In this document: in pieces, positions 43,654 to 51,514 of the stretch | Layout: each line of letters starts with the position of its first letter | How positions within the stretch are numbered: the stretch's first letter is position 1 | Source: Saccharibacillus alkalitolerans | GTDB taxonomy: Bacteria; Bacillota; Bacilli; Paenibacillales; Paenibacillaceae | Assembly: GCF_011090185.1 (NCBI RefSeq) | Contig: NZ_JAAFGS010000005.1 | Span: 62,001-126,000 of the forward strand | Direction: 5' to 3' | Length of the DNA: 64,000 nucleotides | Made by a program: the position numbers and the translations under genes | The notes under the pieces: model-generated | What the model was told of the DNA's origin: nothing | Seen by the model: the letters and a program-made list of their open reading frames with translations, nothing else | The model's database searches: none

Positions 43654-44621
43654 AGCTTCACTCCGTACAGGATGCCTTTTCTCTCCGCCGCTTCGCTGGC
43701 GGCGCTGAAGTCGTAGTTCACGCCCGTCAGCTCTTCGGATACGCGCCACAGCTTCGCCATCGTCTCTTCGTTCATCTTATGCTCGGCAGAGAGGTCGAAG
43801 CCCGGATAGCCTTTGCGGCCGCCCTTGCCCGTCGGGCCGATGTATTCGCCGCCTTGAAGCCCCGGCTCCGCCGCCGCGTACAGCGTCGGCAGCGCGCCCA
43901 TCGCCGCAGATTGGCTCATAAGACCCCACAGCAGAGCTACCGCTTTGCCGGCCTGCTTGCCCGAGCCGCGGGAGATCAAGTTGGTGTTGGAGACGCCGGG
44001 ATGGCAGGCGACGCTTATCGTGTCCGCTCCCGCGACGGTCAGGCGCTTTTGCAGTTCCCGCGCGAACAGCAGGTTGGCGAGCTTGCTCTGCCCGTAGAAC
44101 TTCAGCGCGCTGTAGCCGATCCGGCCGTCCAGATTATTGAAGTAAATGTAGCCGCTCTTCGCGGCGATGCTGCTCAGCGTCACGATCCGCGAGCCCGGCG
44201 TTTTCAGCAGCAGCGGCAGCAGCCGCCCCGTCAGCGCGAAATGGCCCAGATGATTGCTGCCGAACTGCAGCTCGAAGCCGTCCTTCGTTTTCCGGTAAGG
44301 CGGAATCATGACCCCCGCGTTGTTGACCAGCACATGCAGTTCGTTATACTTGCCGATCACGCCGGCGGCGAACGCCTCGATGCTGGACAGGTCGGCCAGA
44401 TCCATCCGCATGACCTCCACGCTTGCCTGCGGGAACTTTTTCATCAGCCCTTCGGCCGCCTGATAGCCTTTTTCCATGTTGCGCACGGCCATGATCACTT
44501 TGGCGCCTTTTTGCGCGAATCCGTAAGCCGTCTCCAGCCCGAGCCCGCCGCTGCCGCCCGTAATGATAACCCGCTTGCCCGTCATGTCGGGCATCGAATC
44601 GATGGTCCATTGTCCGTTCAT
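43650..44621 (-). CDS. Short-chain dehydrogenase/reductase, retinol-dehydrogenase-like
   Basis: 323 residues from ATG 44621 (GAGGAGG 7 bp upstream). A Rossmann nucleotide loop VIITGGSGGLGLE is followed by VLVNNAGVM, a catalytic Ser in VTLSSIAA and the Tyr-x3-Lys in KFYGQSKLANLLF. MAVRNMEKG after beta-2 suggests NADP preference (Arg). It oxidises or reduces an alcohol/carbonyl of unknown identity. It is first in a two-gene operon with the peptidase E gene. Confidence 0.92.
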   Translation of the reverse strand: MNGQWTIDSMPDMTGKRVIITGGSGGLGLETAYGFAQKGAKVIMAVRNMEKGYQAAEGLMKKFPQASVEVMRMDLADLSSIEAFAAGVIGKYNELHVLVNNAGVMIPPYRKTKDGFELQFGSNHLGHFALTGRLLPLLLKTPGSRIVTLSSIAAKSGYIYFNNLDGRIGYSALKFYGQSKLANLLFARELQKRLTVAGADTISVACHPGVSNTNLISRGSGKQAGKAVALLWGLMSQSAAMGALPTLYAAAEPGLQGGEYIGPTGKGGRKGYPGFDLSAEHKMNEETMAKLWRVSEELTGVNYDFSAASEAAERKGILYGVKL

Positions 44622-44794
44622 CGCATATCCTCCTCGACTGTTGCGCCGTCTCCGACCGGTACGGCGGCTGCCGTACCTATTCCTGATCCTTCCGGGACCG
44701 CGCACGGTTTGGTTCTTCCGCGTTTCTTCTTTACAGTGTGACGCAAACATCTTCGATTTTCAAATATTGACTTCGTGCTCACCGCGGCCGCCCC

Positions 44795-44826
44795 AAAAAG
44801 GCTTTTCCGTCCGGAAAAGCCTTTTT
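44795..44826. terminator. Bidirectional intrinsic terminator
   Basis: AAAAAGGCTTTTCC and its perfect complement have a 4-base loop and run into TTTTT. It lies in the 252-bp gap upstream of the SDR gene and serves the minus-strand small membrane protein gene. Confidence 0.85.
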
Positions 44827-44873
44827 GAAGCGGCCGCCTTCAAACCGCGAACCGGCAGCCGATTTTTATGGAA

Positions 44874-45080
44874 TCATCCGCCGCTCAGCATCATCATGAC
44901 GCCCAGCGACAGCGAAACGAACAGCAGCAGAAAGCCCAGCGCCCGAAAAGCCTCCGACTGAAACCTTACCGGTTCGGCCGCGTCCTCGCCCGCCGGATCG
45001 CGCAGCGGGTGAACAAGCCGGTCGGGGCGGGCAATGACGAGCGGACAGAGCAGCAAAAAGACTCCGATCAGCAGAAACAT
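44874..45080 (-). CDS. Small two-helix membrane protein (DUF6199-like layout)
   Basis: 68 residues. Two hydrophobic helices (about 2-17 and 46-65) are separated by a polar loop with RPDRLVHPLR. A strong GAGGAGG lies 8 bp before the ATG. The layout, a first helix followed by a PD/RLV-type loop and a final helix after RALG, resembles small membrane proteins called DUF6199; the match is from memory and uncertain. Function unknown. Confidence 0.6.
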   Translation of the reverse strand: MFLLIGVFLLLCPLVIARPDRLVHPLRDPAGEDAAEPVRFQSEAFRALGFLLLFVSLSLGVMMMLSGG

Positions 45081-45206
45081 GAGCCCATCCTCCTCGAAAT
45101 TCCGGATTCGGACGGCTGCCTGCCATCCGTTTACCTTCTATGTACCCGGAACGGCCGCCGAATTATCAGATCGGACGGATCGGCTTTTGCAGAGGCGCCG
45201 ACCGAC

Positions 45207-45500
45207 TCACTTTTCTTCTTCCTCGACAGGCAGCTCCGCACGCCTGTGCTCCTCGTCCACGGAATCCTTCAGCCGCTTAAGATCGGCTTCCTGTTTGCGC
45301 AGCAGGCCGTTCAGCTCCTGCAGCTGACGGTCCAGCACCTGAAACCGGTCGTTCTGCTTACGGTCCAGATGATCGATCTGCGGACGGATAAGACGCTCGA
45401 TCCGGCTTTCGACAACGGATGCCACGATCGCGTAAACGATTCCGCATCCAGCCGCCAGTACGAGCAAACTCAGCAGAATGCTCCAAAACCATTCGTCCAT
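45207..45500 (-). CDS. Membrane-anchored coiled-coil protein A
   Basis: 97 residues with GGAGGAGG 6 bp before the ATG. One TM helix (about 6-29, WSILLSLLVLAAGCGIVYAIVA) is followed by a charged coiled coil (about 40-92: DRKQNDRFQVLDRQLQELNGLLRKQEADLKRLK). The topology, with a cytoplasmic coiled coil, is inferred. It is similar in size and plan to the gene at 46088, and the two bracket the soluble protein at 45561. Likely last gene of a three-gene operon. Function unknown. Confidence 0.75.
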   Translation of the reverse strand: MDEWFWSILLSLLVLAAGCGIVYAIVASVVESRIERLIRPQIDHLDRKQNDRFQVLDRQLQELNGLLRKQEADLKRLKDSVDEEHRRAELPVEEEEK

Positions 45501-45560
45501 GCCGTTCCTCCTCCCGTTTACTTGTCGGATCCTCCGTATTCAATAAGGCTCTTTCGATTT

Positions 45561-46085
45561 TCAGGACTCTTGTTCCCTTTCGGTCCGGGTAAACGGCGCA
45601 TCCGGAAAAGCTTCCGTCAGAAGCCGGCGGCTGTACGCGAAATAAGCGGCAAAGCTGGACGGATCGTAACCGGGCGGCTCTTCCTCCATCCACCGTTCCT
45701 CGTCCGCTTCTTCATCGTCGTCTTCCGGCCACAGAAGCTCTTCTTCGCTAAGCAGCGTCATCGGATCGGAGGGATAATCCGGCAGCGGTTCGCCGCTCTG
45801 ATCCATGAGCAGAACGGCTTCCCATACCGCGGCATACAGCCGGCGTTCCTCCTCCGGCAGCTCTTCCGGACGCCGCCCCGCCGATTCCCGCAGCAAAAAC
45901 AGCAGCGTCCACGGCGTCGCCTGCCAGAGCGTGCCCTGATGCTCGATCAAGTTGGCGATCTCGCGGAAGCGGCGCCGCCGAATCAATTCCGGCATTTCCG
46001 TCGCCCGGCCGTAAGCGGTCGTGAGACGGCTCCACGGAACGTCCTCGATTTGCAAAAAGTCCAGCGACCGCATAAGTTCGCCCAT
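45561..46085 (-). CDS. Acidic soluble protein of unknown function
   Basis: 174 residues from ATG 46085, with AAAGGAG inside the end of the upstream gene; only 2 bp separate them, so translation is probably coupled. The N-terminal half is conserved-looking and helical (FLQIEDVPWSRLTTAYGRATEMP, IANLIEHQGTLWQATPWTLLFLL), while residues about 115-140 are strongly acidic (WPEDDDEEADEERWMEEE). I recall similar uncharacterised Paenibacillus proteins but know no function. The flanking membrane-anchored coiled-coil proteins are natural partner candidates. Confidence 0.75.
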   Translation of the reverse strand: MGELMRSLDFLQIEDVPWSRLTTAYGRATEMPELIRRRRFREIANLIEHQGTLWQATPWTLLFLLRESAGRRPEELPEEERRLYAAVWEAVLLMDQSGEPLPDYPSDPMTLLSEEELLWPEDDDEEADEERWMEEEPPGYDPSSFAAYFAYSRRLLTEAFPDAPFTRTEREQES

Positions 46086-46087
46086 GC

Positions 46088-46360
46088 TTAATCCGCTCCT
46101 TTTATGTTCCCCAACCGTTCGTTCTGCTCGCGCAGCAGCGCGTTCTGTTCCTGCTGTAGAGCCTCCTGCCGTTCGAAGCGTTCGGCCTGCCGGCGCTCCA
46201 ACTCGTTCAGGTCTTGGCGCAGCGCGTAAACTTCTTCCTTGGCATCGGAATGGTTAATGGCGAGCCGAATGATCCAATATACGACAAACAGCAGGATCGC
46301 GAGCAGCACGACCGTGATCAGCAGACCGAAGAATCCCAGAGCTTGAACTTCAACATTCAT
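46088..46360 (-). CDS. Membrane-anchored coiled-coil protein B
   Basis: 90 residues with AAGGAGG about 8 bp upstream. A TM helix (about 9-32, FFGLLITVVLLAILLFVVYWIIRL) precedes a long coiled coil (about 40-86: VYALRQDLNELERRQAERFERQEALQQ and on). Same architecture as the protein at 45207, with different sequence in the TM part. First gene of the small operon; the 278-bp gap upstream is shared with the divergent serine hydrolase gene and shows no clear promoter. Confidence 0.75.
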   Translation of the reverse strand: MNVEVQALGFFGLLITVVLLAILLFVVYWIIRLAINHSDAKEEVYALRQDLNELERRQAERFERQEALQQEQNALLREQNERLGNIKGAD

Positions 46361-46638
46361 TTCCGCACGCCTCCTTAACTGAGTGATCGGCTCCGAATCG
46401 AATATCCGACAAGCGGAGCCGCTTTCCTTATATTAAACGCTTGCGGACCGAAATAAGTTTTCATTTTGAACAGTGTTCGGGCCGCGCGCCGTTTTTGGAA
46501 CCTCTCCTTAAGTCCAGGTTTTTCGGCGTCCGGGGACCGAGCGCAAGTTCGTGCCGTCGGCCGATTTGGTCGCGTTGACGATCCGATAGAATGAGAACAG
46601 AGCAAGAAGAGAACGCCGAAACGGAAGGAAGTTGAATC

Positions 46639-48255
46639 ATGAATATCTCCAACAGAATAAAAAGATCGTTGGCCGGCCTGCTTCTGGTCTCGGCCGTCGC
46701 CGTTCCGGCCGCCTATGCCGGAGCCGCGCCCGGAGCGTTAAACGGATCAAGCCCGGCGAGCGCAGTCCCTGCTTCGCCTTCGACTTCGTCGGTTATCGCC
46801 GCCTGGACGCCCGAGCAGGTCGACGCCTATGCGGAAGCCGCCATGAAGCGGCTGCATGTTCCCGGCCTGGCCGTCGGCATCGTTCATGAAGGCGAGATCG
46901 CCTATATGCAGGGCTACGGCACTGCCGGCCCGGGCGCCGGACCGATGACGCCGCAGACGCCGCTGGCGATCGGCTCGACGACCAAGTCGTTCACGGCGCT
47001 GGCCGTCATGCAGCTTGTCGAAGCGGGAAAAATCGATCCGGACGCGCCGGTCACCGATTATTTGCCCGACTTCCGTTTGGCCGATGCCGACGCTTCCGCC
47101 CGCATTACCGCAGCCGACCTGCTGCATCAGACAAGCGGCCTGTCGACCTATGACGGCATCGCCTTTCTGGCCAAAGGAGACGGTACGCTCTCGGGACATA
47201 TCCGCAGCCTGCAGAGCGTCTCGCAAAAGCATGCCGCCGGAGCCGTCTACGAATATTCCAATCTGAATTACAATATTCTCGGCGCGATCGTCGAACGCGT
47301 ATCGGGCGAATCTTACGGCGATTATGTCGAAGAGAAAATCCTGCGGCCGCTCGGCATGAACGAAAGCTTCGCCTCTCCCGAACGGGCGGCCGCCGCTCTC
47401 GCCGAACGTTCCGACCGGCGGCCTCCTTCCGGCCATCAGCTGCTGTTCGGCCTGACCGTACCCACCCGCCTGATGGAACATTCCGGCACGGTGCCTTCCG
47501 GTTATCTCGTTTCCACCGCGGAGGACATGTCGAAATATTTGATCATGCAGATGGAAGGCGATTCCCCCGCAAGCTCTTCCGGCGGCGGCCGCCTGCTGTC
47601 CCCGGAAGGATTCAAGCGCATGCACGAACCGGCCGCGGATATGCGGGACGGGTCCTTTTACGGCATGGGTTGGGTGAACAGCGGCTCCTACATCTGGCAT
47701 AACGGCACGACGGAAAACACTTACTCGGAAATGCGCATCCATGACGGGTACGGCCTGTTTATTCTCGCCAACTCGTCCGATCCGCTGATCGTCAGCTACG
47801 CCGGCATCCTGCCGGGGCTCGACGACATCGTTAACGGGCGCACGCCTTCGCTGAACAGCCTGCCGGACTTCGCCAAGCTGTATATGATCGCGGACGGCAT
47901 CGTGCTTGCCATCGTGCTGCTGTTTCTCTGGTCGGTGCGCAGCCTGTTCCGCTGGAAAAAAGCGTTCCGGCCCGCGGCATGGAAATTCGTGCTGAACCTC
48001 GTGCTGCTGCTGGCCTGCAACGTCGCGTTTCCGCTGCTGATCCTGCATTTCGTCTCGGGGCTTGCCCCTTGGGAGGTCGTCGTAACCTGGGCTCCGGGAA
48101 TCGGCTGGGGACTGATCGCGCTGCCTTGGCTGCTGCTTGCGACCGGCGGACTGAAGCTGCTGCTGATGCTCCTTGCTCTCGCGGGCAAAAATCGGACACC
48201 GAAGCCGTCTCTTCCGGCGAATCCGCCGCTCGAAAAAGCGGAAATCGGAGCCTGA
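46639..48255 (+). CDS. Beta-lactamase-family serine hydrolase with C-terminal membrane helices
   Basis: 538 residues. A signal peptide (RSLAGLLLVSAVAVPAAYAGAA) leads to an extracellular class C beta-lactamase/DD-peptidase-like domain (about 55-395). Its motifs are GSTTKSF (SxxK), YEYSNLNY (YxN) and WHNGTTEN (HxG), all intact. The C-terminal 130 residues contain three to four hydrophobic helices and a basic tail, so the enzyme is membrane-tethered. Such proteins act on cell-wall peptides or D-amino-acid esters; a true beta-lactamase role is unlikely. It has the strong terminator at 48393-48447. Confidence 0.9.
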   Translation: MNISNRIKRSLAGLLLVSAVAVPAAYAGAAPGALNGSSPASAVPASPSTSSVIAAWTPEQVDAYAEAAMKRLHVPGLAVGIVHEGEIAYMQGYGTAGPGAGPMTPQTPLAIGSTTKSFTALAVMQLVEAGKIDPDAPVTDYLPDFRLADADASARITAADLLHQTSGLSTYDGIAFLAKGDGTLSGHIRSLQSVSQKHAAGAVYEYSNLNYNILGAIVERVSGESYGDYVEEKILRPLGMNESFASPERAAAALAERSDRRPPSGHQLLFGLTVPTRLMEHSGTVPSGYLVSTAEDMSKYLIMQMEGDSPASSSGGGRLLSPEGFKRMHEPAADMRDGSFYGMGWVNSGSYIWHNGTTENTYSEMRIHDGYGLFILANSSDPLIVSYAGILPGLDDIVNGRTPSLNSLPDFAKLYMIADGIVLAIVLLFLWSVRSLFRWKKAFRPAAWKFVLNLVLLLACNVAFPLLILHFVSGLAPWEVVVTWAPGIGWGLIALPWLLLATGGLKLLLMLLALAGKNRTPKPSLPANPPLEKAEIGA

Positions 48256-48392
48256 ACAGGATCCGCCGCGTTCCGGTCGGCATTCGCCGTCCGAGTTCGT
48301 CGAAATTCCCGGCACCGAACGGCCCAGCCTGCCGACCGGAACGGTCAAAGCCCTGGCCGAGGCGGACGCCGGCGCCGGACTTGCGCACGATC

Positions 48393-48447
48393 AAGCCCCC
48401 GATTTTCTTTCCGCCGAGGCCGGGAAGAAAATCGGGGGCTTTTTTTG
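48393..48447 (+). terminator. Strong intrinsic terminator
   Basis: A stem of about 20 bp (AAGCCCCCGATTTTCTTTCC with its near-complement) is followed by TTTTTTT. Confidence 0.92.
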
Positions 48448-48537
48448 TGCCGCGATCCGGGAGCTTTTCCTGCCCGAGCGCGTCTATTTTTCTAAGGCGT
48501 CTGAGCGCCCCTCAAAAGCCGAAAGGAGCGAATCCTC

Positions 48538-48990
48538 ATAAAGCCGGACACAGAAGCAAAGGCCCTTCGCCAAAACCAAATCGCCGACTCCGATCGAACC
48601 GCCCTCAAAAGAATACTGCTGGCGGCCGTTTCTTACCTGTGCGGCGCGGCCGTCTTTCGGCTGTCGTTCGCCGGCCTTCCGCCGGAAGAATCCGCTTTCG
48701 CTTGGATCGGCGGGCTGATGCCGTTCGGCCTGATGGCTCTGCCGCTGTATAACGGCGTCTGGGCCGCCTGCCTCCGGATTCCGCGCCTTGCCGCGCGGAT
48801 CGCGTCGATTGCTTTCGCCTGCGCCGTTATCGGCGTTCTTCCCGCGTGGGCTTCGTTCGTCATCTGGGAAGGACCGATCGACGGCCGGTTCTTCTCTTCC
48901 GAATTGGGCAGAGCCTACCTCGTCCAATTCACGGTATCCGGGCTTGTGTTCGGCTTGGGCACGCATTTCAAACGGCGAGTTCAAAAATAA
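48538..48990 (+). CDS. Small membrane protein with a probable ATA start
   Basis: The frame is open from 48505 and codes for 150 residues from 48538, with four hydrophobic stretches (about 26-42, 53-70, 80-100 and 125-140) and a basic end. The first ATG is at 48718, inside the second hydrophobic stretch and without a ribosome binding site. A good AAAGGAG (48522-48528) lies 9 bp before ATA 48538; no ATG, GTG or TTG occurs between. Either AUA initiation is used or an ATG was mutated to ATA and the gene is silent. Family not recognised. Its stop codon overlaps the first unit of the palindrome array. Confidence 0.6.
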   Translation: MKPDTEAKALRQNQIADSDRTALKRILLAAVSYLCGAAVFRLSFAGLPPEESAFAWIGGLMPFGLMALPLYNGVWAACLRIPRLAARIASIAFACAVIGVLPAWASFVIWEGPIDGRFFSSELGRAYLVQFTVSGLVFGLGTHFKRRVQK

Positions 48991-49171
48991 ATGCTTAAAA
49001 GCAGCTATTTGGCCTTTTTCGTCGTTGAACGCTGAAATAGCTGCGAAAAAGCAGTTATTTCCTCAAATCCGGCCTGACGATTCCTCTTTTTCCGAAAATA
49101 GCTGCTTCTATGCATCTATTCAGCAAAATCGCGTCAACTTCTGCAAAATAGCTGCTCTTATGCACTTATTT
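48985..49171. repeat. Array of four 26-bp imperfect palindromes (family 2)
   Basis: The units lie at 48985-49010, 49035-49060, 49096-49121 and 49146-49171. Each fits AAATAnnTGC-N6-GCAnnTATTT (the last base is C in unit 3). By the pyrimidine-rich N6 and the GC arm, units 1-2 point one way and units 3-4 the other. Start-to-start spacings are 50, 61 and 50 bp, symmetric about 49078. Unit 1 matches the complement of unit 4 at 23 of 26 positions. The array sits between convergent genes, and unit 1 includes the stop codon of the upstream gene. Function unknown. Confidence 0.85.
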
Positions 49172-49413
49172 TCGCTTCGTTCGCGTTCCGCGCTGCTTAT
49201 GCCTACAGCCGGCGCCCTGCCGCTCGCCGCCAGCGCACCCGACCCTCCGCTCCAGCTCCGGCCCTTCCTCCCGCCTCGGCCGGACAAACCGAAAAAGACC
49301 GTTCCGTCCTGCCGGTAAGGCAGGATGCGGAAACGGTCTTTTTTGAATGTCGGCGGGCCCGCTCGCGCGAAGCCCGACCGCGCTCGGGCGGCCGGACGCC
49401 GCGCCGGGCCGCT
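48991..49413. other. 423-bp gene-free gap between convergent genes
   Basis: It holds most of the palindrome array and the terminator at 49292-49344. The stretch 49172-49291 shows nothing recognisable. Confidence 0.7.
49292..49344 (-). terminator. Intrinsic terminator of the copper-amine-oxidase-N protein gene
   Basis: A long stem AAAAAGACCGTTcCGTCCTGCC pairs with its near-complement, with A/T runs on both sides. Confidence 0.85.
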
Positions 49414-49905
49414 TTACTTGATCGAATCGCCGACCCACAGCGTTTCGGTCGCTTTGTCCCACTTGATCGACTCGCCTACGCCTCTGACGATGATGCCGAC
49501 CGGCACCCGAAGCACGCCGCGCTTGAACGTTGCCGAGCCCTGCAGCTTCACTTCTTTGCCGTCTACCCAGGCAACATTGCTGTCGGCCATGATCTTCACT
49601 GTATGATCGCCGCGCGTATACGTATAAGTTTTCGTTTTGGCGTCCCAGGAGATGTTGAGACCTTCGATCCCCAGCTGCTTGATGACGTCGGACGTCGCGT
49701 ACAGCGTGCTCTTGATGAAGAACGGATATGCGCTAGGCTTCACCAGTCCGTCGTTGCCGTAAATTTTGGCGGCAGGCTCGGAAGATGTCGTCGTCGCGGG
49801 AGCGGACGCGGAGGCTGGAGCTGCCGTCGGGGCAGGCGCGGCCTGCGCGGCGCCTGCGCCCAGTACGGCGGTGCCCAGCAGCGATGCGATCAGGATTTTT
49901 TTCAT
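49414..49905 (-). CDS. Secreted protein with copper-amine-oxidase N-terminal-type domain
   Basis: 163 residues from ATG 49905 (GAGGAGG 8 bp upstream). A signal peptide (KKILIASLLGTAVLGAGAAQA) and an Ala/Pro/Thr-rich linker (about 23-47) are followed by one domain of the stalk-like type common in Gram-positive cell-surface proteins: VKPSAYPFFIKSTLYATSDVIKQLG, then SWDAKTKTYTYTRGDHTVKI and FKRGVLRVPVGIIVRGVGESIKWDKATETLWVG. This module occurs without amine oxidase activity. The protein is probably structural or binding, outside the cell. Unlike its neighbour to the right, its base composition matches the host genome. Confidence 0.8.
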   Translation of the reverse strand: MKKILIASLLGTAVLGAGAAQAAPAPTAAPASASAPATTTSSEPAAKIYGNDGLVKPSAYPFFIKSTLYATSDVIKQLGIEGLNISWDAKTKTYTYTRGDHTVKIMADSNVAWVDGKEVKLQGSATFKRGVLRVPVGIIVRGVGESIKWDKATETLWVGDSIK

Positions 49906-50038
49906 TGGAAAGTCCTCCTCTAGGATACGGTTATAAGATGCGTTTAAAAACACCCTACCCTTATATATAAACCTTCCGAGAGCGGATTTAGTTGCAGTTC
50001 TGATACATTTAAGGAAAATCCGCTTAATCAAATAACTA

Positions 50039-51418
50039 TTACAAAAAACCTATTTTAAAATCACGGAAATTATTTTCTGGGGTGCGCGCATCACTAGGTG
50101 ACTTAGCGATCGAGTGAGAATAGCGATTGTCGCCTTTGATTTTGATTTTATGATGAGTTTTCGTGTAATCTATTAGCTCAAAACCCATTGTCGCTAGTTC
50201 ACGTTTACTACGAGAAGTAATACCATCTTGTGAAACAAGTATTCTTTTCATATTATCTAAAAATCTTTGTTTATTATTATCATTTTTATTAGCTTTTAAA
50301 ATTGAATTCAAAATATTTTTCACCCGAATCGAACAACTATCTTGATTCATTTTTTCTTCAACTAAACTAAGTACTAGCTCACTTTGCTCATTCAGAAATA
50401 ACTCGTACTCTGTTCCCTTGAAAATCAGAGGTGTTTGACCGTTAAAAGCATTGGAGTTTAAAACTTCATTCATATGATTTAAATAAAGGTTTTCCAACTC
50501 CATGTTATCTAACTGTTCTTTAAGCTTTTCGTTTTCTTCTAAAGCATAAGCTAACATATCTTTATTTTCTTCTTCTCCAGTTTTAAAACCTTCTATAGTC
50601 TTTTGGTATTTTAAATTTTGAACAAAAGACCATCTGTACTCATTTGGTGTCTTACGAGTATTTAATATTTTTTTCACAAAATTAAGTATATTATTCACAT
50701 GATCTGTTGCATCAATCCTATAATAGTAATTTCTGTCCCCTCCAGGCCAATAAATTCCTATTTGCCCGTTATAAGCAACTTTTCCATCTGTATTTTTTTG
50801 TAACATAAAAGTAATTGATTCCTCGGTCTCTACAAAAACGTGAGCTAAACCGGATAATTTTAAAGCTAACTTGTTTGGATCAACTAAAAATTCACCTGAT
50901 TTATTTTTGCTGAGATAAACAACTGGAAATGAATTTGATTGTTCCCCATTCAAAAGACAAGAGATATATTCAAGATTATCTGAAGTTATTTCTTTAAACT
51001 TTTTTTCTATTTTAATTCCATCATCTTCTTCAAGTTCTAAATTTTCAAGCAATAAAGACACAATAAAAGGTTTTAAAGGAAGCCTTGTATAATTTGCTAC
51101 GTTAAATGTGGCTCTAGAAGTTACAACCGCGACCTTGAAATTACTCTCTGTTTTATAACCGATTACATCAGTACGCCACTCACTATCTTCGTCCTTTTTT
51201 ATATGACGTACCCCACAATGTGTTCCATTTTTCCCCTCGACATTAACAAATTCTAATGATTCAGAATCACTTTGATATTTAAATCCATCAGTAAGAGTCT
51301 CGTCCTTGATTATTAAGCTAGTATGAGGACTATTCTTTTGCCAAGTTCTACACAATTCTAGAAACTGTTCTTCACTAACTGTGTTACTTAAAGGCAACAC
51401 CGTATTAAAGCCGATCAT
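50039..51418 (-). CDS. AT-rich orphan protein, candidate imported defence-type gene
   Basis: 459 residues. The DNA is strikingly AT-rich against GC-rich neighbours and uses AT-ending codons, so it was almost surely acquired by transfer. No signal peptide or TM helix was seen. Residues about 1-150 are mixed alpha/beta. Residues about 165-235 contain KLALKLSGLAHVFVETEESITFML followed by NGQIGIYWPGGDRNYYYRID, a block I recall loosely from bacterial proteins of unknown function. A coiled coil spans about 275-320 (ALEENEKLKEQLDNMELENLYLN). The C-terminal 60 residues (FELIDYTKTHHKIKIKGDNRYSH) resemble a HicA-like RNA-binding fold. Function unknown. Confidence 0.75.
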   Translation of the reverse strand: MIGFNTVLPLSNTVSEEQFLELCRTWQKNSPHTSLIIKDETLTDGFKYQSDSESLEFVNVEGKNGTHCGVRHIKKDEDSEWRTDVIGYKTESNFKVAVVTSRATFNVANYTRLPLKPFIVSLLLENLELEEDDGIKIEKKFKEITSDNLEYISCLLNGEQSNSFPVVYLSKNKSGEFLVDPNKLALKLSGLAHVFVETEESITFMLQKNTDGKVAYNGQIGIYWPGGDRNYYYRIDATDHVNNILNFVKKILNTRKTPNEYRWSFVQNLKYQKTIEGFKTGEEENKDMLAYALEENEKLKEQLDNMELENLYLNHMNEVLNSNAFNGQTPLIFKGTEYELFLNEQSELVLSLVEEKMNQDSCSIRVKNILNSILKANKNDNNKQRFLDNMKRILVSQDGITSRSKRELATMGFELIDYTKTHHKIKIKGDNRYSHSIAKSPSDARTPENNFRDFKIGFL

Positions 51419-51514
51419 TTGCTCACCATACTTTCTTTAATTTATAAATTTGTAAATCTAACTACTTACTAGGTAAATATTATTCTAAGAAAGCGAGCAT
51501 TTCAATAAAAGAAT

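Noticed and set aside
49981-50024. Terminator made of AGCGGATTT and AAATCCGCT
   Set aside because: The 9-bp arms are 26 bp apart and no T-run follows on either strand, so support is too weak to list as a feature.
50039-51418. Prophage or transposon cargo
   Set aside because: No integrase, transposase, terminal repeats or target duplication could be recognised around the single AT-rich gene.
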